Both the position numbers and the translations under genes were made by a program. The notes beneath the pieces are model-generated. The model was given only the letters and a program-made list of their open reading frames with translations. It was not told the DNA's origin and made no database searches. From Ruminococcus sp. (GTDB lineage: Bacteria; Bacillota; Clostridia; Oscillospirales; Acutalibacteraceae), in assembly GCA_003521625.1 (NCBI GenBank), contig DPHV01000003.1, positions 1 to 20,669 of the forward strand: a stretch of DNA of 20,669 nt, given 5' to 3'. Positions 8,501 through 15,900 of the stretch are shown piece by piece (within the stretch, counting starts at the first letter, position 1; each line of letters opens with the position of its first letter).

Positions 8501-9818
8501 TTTTCTCCCTTGAACGAGCAGATATGCAGTTGTTACTACTGCTCCAGTGATTGTTGTATTCAAGCTTCATATCACTGCCGTCTTTGTTATATCCGTGACT
8601 CTGACTGCCCGTTCCTCTGTCGGTAACCGTAGCAACATCAAACTGCGAGGCATCAATTATCTGTACGCCTCTTGAACCGGTATTTGTATTTACCATTGAC
8701 GACGTAGTAAGATACTGCTGTGACGCTGTGAACGTAGTTTCGTGACTTAATTCAGCTCTCACCTTATCAGTAATATTCATTTTCTTTTTCTGATTTTTAC
8801 TGTCTGCAACCGTTACGTCCTCAAGACAGGCATTGAAATATGTACCGCTTTCAGCCTTGTCAAGCATTGTGACAGGCACCTTGATTTCAGACATTCCCGG
8901 AGTAAATTCAAGCGGCATCTGAACAGCCTGATACGCCTGACCGGCCTTTGCTGAAGCAGACTCCGTTCTTATTGTAAATGTACCGGTGGTACCCATATTA
9001 CCGCTTCTTTTAACGGTAATGTATGCTTCCTCGCTGTCAGGATTTACACTGCCCTCAAGGAGTTCAAGATAAGTAGGAGGAATTTCTCTTTCTTCAAGTA
9101 TTGTAAAGGCACAGCTTGTCTGCACGCCTATACTGCCGCCCTCAGGGTTGCAGAGATTCAGCGTGAACTCAAGGTTTGCCGTAACCTCATCCTTCTGAAG
9201 AGTCTGAATAAATATTGTTTTTGAGTTTTCGCCGTCTGCAAAATTCAGCGTAAATTCGCTTGAGGTTGGCATCACTTCATTGAGAAGATAATCGTTGTAT
9301 TCGCTTGCGTCCTTTCGCACCTGCTGAGTGTTTTCTTCATTGTTTGATGCGTAAACAACCTCGCTTTGGGTATGCGTTGCAATAAAGCTGTATTCCTCCA
9401 TATCGTAATACGGATTTGCTTCACCTTCAACAGGCGAGGAGATGTTCTTATTATCAAGGAAAAGCTCATAGTCAACACCATACTGTGCTGTCATATCAAC
9501 CGATTTTACCGTGATGGATGCTTCTCCCTTTGTTCCGCCTTCTCTGAACACCTCTACAGCGTACAGCTCGTTCTGTTTAAGCTGTGAAGATGAGAGTGGG
9601 AACATAAAGGCTCCGTTAGGGTATTCGGACTGCGCCTCTTCATTCTCCGAGAGATAGCGCTGTGCAAGCTCGTCATAATTGTACAGCCGTGTATAGCTCT
9701 TTTCCGTTTCTTTCGCCGCAGCTGACAAAGACGGAACACCGCATAACAGAATTGACAGGCTCAGAACAAGCGCAAGAATCTTTTTAGCGATTTTTTTAGC
9801 ACCTTTTCTTACGGTCAT
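2595..9818 (-). CDS. Giant secreted, C-terminally anchored multidomain surface protein
   Basis: A 2407-residue exported protein of unknown function. The signal peptide has a basic n-region (to residue 13), a hydrophobic core (14-31) and a likely cleavage after Ala-Ala-Ala at 33-35. Two Calx-beta-like regions follow (about 84-241 and 250-335). Then come a long stretch I do not recognise, a glycine-rich beta region near 1280-1440, propeller-like repeats around 1505-1890 (GDDILIAW, DKILLSYV, GDIYALWT), a CARDB-like adhesive region (about 2013-2250) and a Big_2 Ig-like domain (about 2258-2331). The end has a Pro/Thr-rich linker, VMQTGG (2375-2380), a hydrophobic helix (2381-2400) and RKRR, which is the layout of a sortase signal with a non-standard motif. 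I chose the start at 9818 because AGGAGG lies 10 bases upstream; an ATG at 9851 lacks this. The gene begins 135 bases after the NRPS, so read-through or a local AT-rich promoter are both possible. No catalytic site was recognised. Adhesion or glycan/protein binding is a guess. Confidence 0.85.
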   Translation of the reverse strand: MTVRKGAKKIAKKILALVLSLSILLCGVPSLSAAAKETEKSYTRLYNYDELAQRYLSENEEAQSEYPNGAFMFPLSSSQLKQNELYAVEVFREGGTKGEASITVKSVDMTAQYGVDYELFLDNKNISSPVEGEANPYYDMEEYSFIATHTQSEVVYASNNEENTQQVRKDASEYNDYLLNEVMPTSSEFTLNFADGENSKTIFIQTLQKDEVTANLEFTLNLCNPEGGSIGVQTSCAFTILEEREIPPTYLELLEGSVNPDSEEAYITVKRSGNMGTTGTFTIRTESASAKAGQAYQAVQMPLEFTPGMSEIKVPVTMLDKAESGTYFNACLEDVTVADSKNQKKKMNITDKVRAELSHETTFTASQQYLTTSSMVNTNTGSRGVQIIDASQFDVATVTDRGTGSQSHGYNKDGSDMKLEYNNHWSSSNNCISARSREKINFTGVDSITIAIDNFGGSTASDDQLFYVSDDDKFQSNTSNYDWVHNLGGIGGCWNMTNIGDSFIQRTANLDRSKVKGEHYLYLALHKGAVVGYAGYKVYNRGTEDISHNLRLNMTKYNLTVIEPDTTKIYVDGTLADVQVAKNVLLVDPASMHGNDRNTGASFDIYRDETSAISASVDSQFNGLAKLDGVYFCESGKTSNHSELYKLESDSFTLTADILEKYSSYIKDNKIVIQPVYSVSDSSLRVESFDNTKTTGQKFVADNDNCKGDFYYLNEHIGTLSWTQPRTDTKNYLVADTLKFNFEYADGISSHLWNMKLDTRAASTESLLSTADIITKNTGTLSVDIQLSNLYFSVTPNFCLADTTTVLNVTNPDNGDFIGKGGKYATKNSDGSVTLKGYSAQDGATDTIFSDMSVNEIITFHAQPNSGYRAKWSYTDSASHRTKTYYGNSFFFAIQNPYDINDNHITLTFEKTGDDYQTFSFYGQTLLQEGSIINPPTSQTDTYNLVSGAQITMDCYSALSDENGEFHLETNPGNESSEIVKISASKDEIHRALVFYNHRYFICDINMAEYLSSGDVSSITAKLKMQYKTNGVTPTKINAVSSDGTVYGDTITLITANAVQFDVTLDTKGQSADKPVNLVRWSVENEDGIKSKYDVALEKGQTVSHWANTLSEIIKQGDKLYVELLWKGYDDKANEIFSSYGKFDTGYSFVATSVTDTITYAPDVGAPATMSQPIPVLGPVSPTVSIKGFTPIINTGTAGKDKDGHEINTITIGVSFGKLKDAAAKDSKWNSAGPLDKAKKLGDILSNYDAANNSAAGLPKNAIGKSLANSLNMKTAVKLSFSITLCYQGNYYVDDKGEWQFVGNLFIAGAGGSIRVSMPFVLCYIPCFAYFTASINVNIYMGIFANNDGEPGSSVALTLDQLSDANASTFQGVYELKIGLGAGVGIGFDGLLSASGGVDFKFDIQFNDYLRGVGTVGMSGSITLELLFLKATWSDNLFTTEMFNTLGDSNDIMNLRKLQAQVETDLLKNTTIGDMVVSTAEASKSRLAPRGLTEEKVVEATDTLVNPEIISIGNGRYLVVSASTDTSSFKDNVLHFYIYDEPSNSVVDSGSVLKRAIEDAYGNETAEKLSQLTEDYHKIDHDAVMADCGDDILIAWNKCMIAPLNDTSKMLNSVGIATIYYNKESGKFHDYKVISDKDKKYLYMTPQLVYNSSSDTVQLFYQAMNIEKITLDTTLEELQSYPTVLLTSYCSADGGDWSDGEPVSINGKYLKYFDAAPYGDKILLSYVASDTYGFTLDSIEDFEVESDFDVSPFEANNSLYIQSFEISDGKLTASNPMRITKDGYVAANPEFINISTQGVENTLLFYRCNGAYAYQNITNILTNGLYTDLDGYSQISEAYVEPQFISETEDYTTNDDFSVFTNGSGDIYALWTTTESNQQQIWARQFVFNRFDKVTEVGKLDSNGIIIYDENSNPVMEKLDNPIYLLNGYWGGKTYLTEGGVYGSDSFGMYKDDFSAAVLENGDLLTAFNAFDREITEDGCKYVNNMLVISEYNTDSEYHMPEEIDAIEFSNEYPTGGETVNVTCHAENLGVNSGRDVTVTLYVNGKAYDSITESVWLSAQAKAFDFYYTLPKGQRADDVSMYFTVTEDGEEKLVSDSFAFKYGVDLEITALTLSEINLITEDNDNAKFFVRATVQNKGNENYTGGDYVRLVDYDVEEMCKAIEDGYEAENPIYTSFGRELINSIEIGNTTEVCFISEDIPSQVFEKTGTDTAYLECIISDKNEPDWKTRNSEEKFSAISEFYSGLTSKPVPKTAQSLSISDITVQVNKQQKLSKSVQPVSSLINSQITYSSSDESVATVDDFGVVTGHKEGKAVITAKIDGISDAAEVTVSNTPVPTQPSETEPTGNIRSTENTDNTQPSVSKGNGAHTDGDAGVMQTGGITMTIIILIMLASVAVVFFLRKRRNGN

Positions 9819-9828
9819 TATAATTGCA

Positions 9829-9834
9829 CCTCCT
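9829..9834 (-). promoter_or_regulatory. Ribosome binding site deciding the surface-protein start
   Basis: A full AGGAGG (9834-9829) precedes the ATG at 9818 with 10 bases between. Upstream, 9835-9908 is almost pure A/T. A TATAAT at 9862-9857 could be a -10 box, but I see no convincing -35, so I do not call a promoter. Confidence 0.75.
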
Positions 9835-9902
9835 GAAATTATTGAAAACAATAATAATTATATTATTTTTATCATATTTTTAAATTATTAATTATTTTAA
9901 TA

Positions 9903-9929
9903 GATATATTCAGTGTTTCCTTATACTAA
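9903..9929 (-). repeat. Solo copy of the MITE terminus plus flank
   Basis: On the minus strand TTAGTATAAGGAAACACTG continues into AATATATC. The right end of the MITE at 19460-19638 and its outer flank read TTAGTAT-CTAG-GGAAACACTG then AATAAATC. The shared GGAAACACTGAAT core and the shared outer TTAGTAT suggest common origin. No second arm is present nearby, so this is at most a remnant. It sits between the NRPS stop and the surface-protein start. Confidence 0.35.
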
Positions 9930-9953
9930 TTCCTGATAGAAAGTGGACTTATA

Positions 9954-12900
9954 TTAGTTAAAATCAAAGAAACCAAGGCCTCGAAGTGCATTAATAAAGC
10001 GTTTCATATAGTCAAGCGATGTCACAGGCCAGTGGAAGCCCATTCTGTAGAGTACCTGCATGGTGTATTTATTGCTCTTGCCAACGGAGAATATCTTCTG
10101 ACCGTGCGCCATATTCTGGTAGGCAAGCATACTTGACAGAATTTTTGCCTTTTCGGGATTTTGCTTTGCTTCTTCAAGCGCCTTTTCATATTCCTCTGTT
10201 TCTGCCGCCTGCGAGTGAAGTCCGATTCTATCCATCTCCATATACAAATCGCCCATCATAAGCATATGATTATTGAACGGGTGGAATACAGTACAGTTCT
10301 TTGGAGTCTGTGACAGAAGGAGGATTGCCTTTGCAACAAAATCTATCGGAGAAAGCTCAAACGGCGTTTCTATCATATCATACGGATATTTTCCGATGAT
10401 AATATTGGATTTGAGCCTGCCCATAAATGTGTTTGTGGTAAAGTTAATCTGATACTCACCGTCGCTGTTTCTTGCGGAAAGCGTACCGACACGCATAATT
10501 TTTGCATTAAAGCCTTTTGAAACTTCTTCAAGAATAGCCCTTTCGGCAAGGAATTTTGAAAGCGTGTACTTAGATGTTGTCTGCTGTCCGAAATAAAGCT
10601 GATTTTCCTTCAGATGAGTTACCTCTCCCTGCTCGCCTACATATATACCGCCGACGCTCATAGTTGAAACGTGGATAAGACGTGCATCCGCCTGCTTACA
10701 GAAATCTATTACATTAAGCGTTCCGTACAAATTGACATCTTCAATGTCTGTTCCCTTTGAAAAATGCTTTACATTTGCGGCACAGTTAATAACAGTGTCA
10801 ATATTGAAGTCAAGGAACTTGTCAAACGATTCTCTGTCTGTGACATCTCCGCTTAAGACAGTTAATCTGTCAGAATAGTTTTCTTTCAGACTTTCTTCAA
10901 AATAATAGAAGAAAATCATATTAAGTCTATCCTCTGCGGGATTGTTATGCTTGTCACGCAACAGGCAGTAAACCTTGCCGCTGTATCTGTGGAGCAGTTC
11001 ATAAAGAATATGTATGCCAAGGAAGCCTGCGGCACCCGTAAGGAGTACATCGCCTATCCCCTGCATATCTCCGTTTTTGAAGCTGTCAAGGTTATTATTA
11101 AGCAACACATTTTCTATATTACTGTAATCATAGTTGCCCAGATCTTCAAAGTCATTCTTCGGAGCATCTTTTTCGCAAAGCTTTGCAAGTGCGGCAGGAG
11201 TCGGGTTTTCAAATACATCGCCGTACGCAATCTCTATACCGCTCTTATTGGCAAGAATAATCACCCTTGTTACGGTAAGCGAGCTGCCGCCTATATCAAA
11301 GAAATTATCATCGGCGTAAACCTTATCAAGCTCCAGAACCTTTGAGAATATATCGCACATAGTTTTTTCAAGAGCAGTCGTCGGTTTAGCTCCTGTTTTC
11401 TTTTCGGACGACTGAGGCTCGGGCAAAAGCTTGGTGTTGATTTTGCCGTTAGGGGTGAGCGGCATTTCAGAAAGCTGAACATATGCCGCAGGCACCATAT
11501 AATCGGTTAAGGATTTTTTAAGCTCATTTTTGATAAATTCTGCATCAAACTGAACATCCGATGTGTAGTAGGCACATATAGCGTCAGCGTTATTCACCTT
11601 TCTTATTAAAGCAACTGCGCTCTTAATGCCGTTAATGTTTGACAGGCACTTTTCGATTTCGCCGAGCTCAATTCTCAGACCTCTGAGCTTAACCTGATTA
11701 TCGGTTCTGCCGAGTATTACAACATCACCGTTCCTCGTCCACTTGGCGTAGTCGCCCGAACGATAGGTTCTTTCGCCGTTAAATTCAATAAACGCCTTTT
11801 TCGTCTGCTCGGGAAGCTTATTGTAGCCAAGTGCAACTCCGCAGCCTGAAATCAGAAGCTCGCCGACAACTCCGACAGGGATAAGATTATTGTCAACGTC
11901 AACTATATGCTCCACATAGTTCAGAAGCGGCTTTCCGACTGAGATTTCATCAGCGTTTGTCAGATCTTTACAGTTTGACGAAACTGTAATTTCGGTTGGT
12001 CCGTAGGTATTAAGAATTTTTGCATTGGTTTTTTCACGAAGAAGCTTCAGGAGCTTATAAGTATATTTCTCACCGCCCGAAAGAATAACCTTACAGTCAG
12101 CCATCGCTTCTGCAAATTCATCAAGCTCCATATACTGCAAGAGCCTTGAAGGAGTTGAGTTGAACGCATCAACCTTATTCTCCTTAAGAAATTTTGCAAG
12201 AGCAATCGGGTTAACCGTCTGTTCATCGCTTGCAAAGACAAGCGTCAGACCGTTGCATAATGAAAGCACTGTTTCCTTGAGCGACATATCAAATGATACT
12301 GTCGTTACAGAGCCGTAAGCCTTGCAATTATCAACAATATACTTTACCTGGGGGTTTGCGTCGCTGTAGCTTAAATAGTTTGCTATTCCTATATGTCTTA
12401 GCATAACGCCCTTTGGCTTTCCCGTTGAGCCTGATGTGTAAATAAGATAAGCCAAATCCTCGGGACTTACGTCAACCTGAGGTGTTTCGCAATTTTCACC
12501 GCCGAGAAGTAAATCTACATCTATCGTTTTATCGTAAGCATTGACAAGCTCGCCCTCGGTTACTACGAAGTCAGCCTCACTGTCCTCAATAATGCTGTTG
12601 ATTCTTTCCTGCGGATAGTCGGGACAGGTCGGAATAAATGCTCCGCCTGCTTTGAGAATACCGAAAATGGTCGAGAAAATTTTTGAGGTTCTGCTAAGCA
12701 GCACAACAACTCTTCCGCCCTTTTTCAGACCTCTTGCAATAAGCTCGTTTGCAGTAACGTTTGCACGGCGGTTAAGCTCTCTGTATGTAAGAGTTCCGTC
12801 ACAGGCAGTAATTGCATTGTTGTCGGGAGTTTTTTCAACCTGATTCTCAAACCTTTTATGCAGGAGCTTTGTTTCAACAGGAGCAATACGTGTTAAAGAA

Positions 12901-15900
12901 AAGCTGTTCAGCTCATCAATCTGACTGTCATCAAGCAGAGAAATTTTCCTTATCTTGCTGTCAGGCGCAGAAATAATGTGCATAGCCGTATTGAAAATTG
13001 ATTTTACAAGTGTTTGCATCAAATCTTTACTGTAAAGCTCTTCATTGTAACGGACAACAATACGGGGCTGATTTTTATAATTTTCAATATAGATTGCAGT
13101 TTTAAACTTTGTGATTTCCATATCAAAGAAATTTCTCTCAACAGCTTCGCCGTCAATTTTCAAATCGTCCGTTACACCAATCTGATATTCGTACATTATA
13201 TTCGGTGCAAAACCATATTTTGAGCAAATCTTTGAATAAGGATAAATTTCATTTTCTATAGCGCCCGTAAAAACAGACTTGCTCTTTTTGACAAATTCAA
13301 GTGTCGAAATATCTTCAATTTCAATTCCGAGAGGCAATGTTTTAACAAACATACCAAAGCAATCCGTCAGCCGCATATCGCTTCTGCCGTTGCTGATTGT
13401 GCTGAGATATACGTTTCTTGAATTTGTAAAGCGTGATACTGAATAGAAAGCGGCTGCAAGGAAAAGCTGCGCAGGTGTAACGCCGTTTTTATTACAGAAA
13501 GCTTCTATCTCTGCTAAATCAAAGGGAACATTTACTTCTGCAAGCTTGCCGTTATCTCCCTGTGAGCCTATATCCGGAGTTATTTCGGACGCCGACTCAA
13601 AATTCTTCATCATTTCATCAAAGAATTTTTCAGCCTTGCTGTATTCTTCACTGCTTTCAGCTTTGATTTCGTCATCAATATAGTCAAAATATGTATAATC
13701 CTCCGACTTGATTTCAGCACCCTCATATGCCGCTTTGAGCTGATTCAGAAATACGTTGTAAGAAGCACCGTCAAAAATAATATGATGAAAATCAGCGAAA
13801 AGATAGATATTTCTCTCTGTTTCAACAACAAGGATTCTGAACAGAGGAGATTTGGAGAAGTTAAACGGCTTGACAAATTCTTTCTTTAAGAATTCAAGCT
13901 CGTTTTCGGTCATCTTCTTTACGGGAATATCAAGCTGCCTGCTGTCCGGATAAACCTGCTCCACATCATCGTTTTGCGTTGTAAGATGTGTGAATATGTA
14001 CGGATGCGCAAGAATGACCTTTTTTGCACTGTCAGCAAGCTTTTCTGCGTTTATTGACTTTGTGAATTTTAAAAATGACGGAATGTTATAGAGCGTAGTG
14101 TACGGATTTTTCATACAGTCAAGGTATACACCCAACTGCGTCTTTGACAGAGGATATAAGGACTTGTAAGCTTTTTGCTTTGTTTCAGCCGTAATCTTTG
14201 CCAATGCTCCGCTCATAAGGTATTCCTGAAGTTGATCCTCAATAGAAATAACCGAGCATTCCTTCATCATCTGCTTTACATTAGCCTCAAAGCCGAATTC
14301 CTTATGGAGTTCAACCGCAAGCTTAATTACCGACAGAGAATTGAGTCCTGCAAACAAAAGATTTTCAGTAACGCTGAATTTATCGTTACCGAGAATTTTG
14401 GCAATGATTGAGTGAATTTTCTTTTCAAGCAAGGTCATAGGCTTTGATGATGGTTCGCTGTTCTGTGCTTTCTTTTCAGGTTTGGGCAACGCACGCTTGT
14501 TGACCTTCTGATTCTGATTAAGAGGAATTCTGTCAATCTGCATTGTAACGGCAGGAACCATATACGGCGGTTTGTTAGCAAGTATAAATTCATTTAGTTT
14601 CTGAATATCTACTTTCTCATCCGAAACAACATAAGCCGCAATAAATTTTCCTCCGCCTGCTTCATCAAATGCCGCAACGGTTGCGTCTTTTATTCCGTCA
14701 AATTCACGGATAATGCGCTCAACCTCGGAAAGCTCAATTCTGAAGCCTCTGATTTTTACCTGACCGTCATTTCTGCCGACAAAGTCAATATTGCCGTCAG
14801 GTAGATAGCGCACTATATCTCCTGTTCTGTAAACTCGTTCATAGCCTTTTTCATCGGTAAACGGATTTCTGATAAAGGCTTTTTCATTCTGCTCGGGGCG
14901 GTTTAAGTAACCTCTTGATACTCCGTGACCTGCAACCCATAGTTCACCCGGAACACAGGGCGGCAAACGTCTGCCCTGCTTATCAACAACATAAAGCTTT
15001 GTGTTGTCAAGTGCTTTTCCTATGGGAACTCGCTCATAAAGCCTGTCAAGTTCAAATGCTGTTATACAAACTGTGCTTTCGGTAGGACCGTAAAGATTTA
15101 TCATCTTATGATTTTTCGGAGGAGCAAGCGGCACAAGCTTTTCGCCGCCAACGGACAATTCACTTATTGAACTGTTGTCAATTTCAACAGCAAACTGTCT
15201 GCCGACCTGCGTTGTCATAAAGCTGTGAGTAATTTTGTTTTCATTAAAGTACTTGTCAATTGCCAATAAATCAAGACGGATTGCTTCGTCAATGATATAA
15301 ACAGCCGCACCTGTTGTAAGTGCAGGATACAAATCCATCATATCTGCGTCAAAGCCGTAGCTTGCGTAAGCCGCAACCCTTGACTGAGGTGTAAGATTAT
15401 AGTAATTTCTATACCAATTGCAGAATGATACAATATTTCTGTGTTCAAGCATACAGCCCTTTGGCGTACCTGTTGAGCCTGAGGTGTAGAGCATAATGAA
15501 CAAATTCTCGGGATTGGGATTTTCTTTGATTTTTTCGCAAGGCGGCAAAGCAGGAATGTCCTCAATAAGTAGTACTTTACCATTATAATTCGGGACAAGC
15601 TTGAGCAAGTCTTTGCCAGCAATCAGCAGTTTTGCGTCAGCGTCCTGCATCATAAATTCAAGGCGCTCCTGCGGATATGACGGGTCAAGCGGCTGATATG
15701 CCGCACCCGATTTCAAAACACCGAGGGATGCAAGCACCATATATTCACATCTCGGAATAAGAACTGAAACAACGTCTTCTCTGCCGATTCCGAGCGAGGA
15801 AATATACGCTCCTATTCTTTCCGAAATTTCGTCAACTTCTTTGTATGTATAGCTCTTGTCAAGATATACAACGGCTGTGTTGTCGGGATTCTGTTCTGCC

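Noticed and set aside
9835..9908. Promoter for the surface-protein gene at the TATAAT near 9857-9862
   Set aside because: The stretch is nearly all A/T, so a TATAAT is expected by chance, and no acceptable -35 hexamer lies 16-18 bases upstream.
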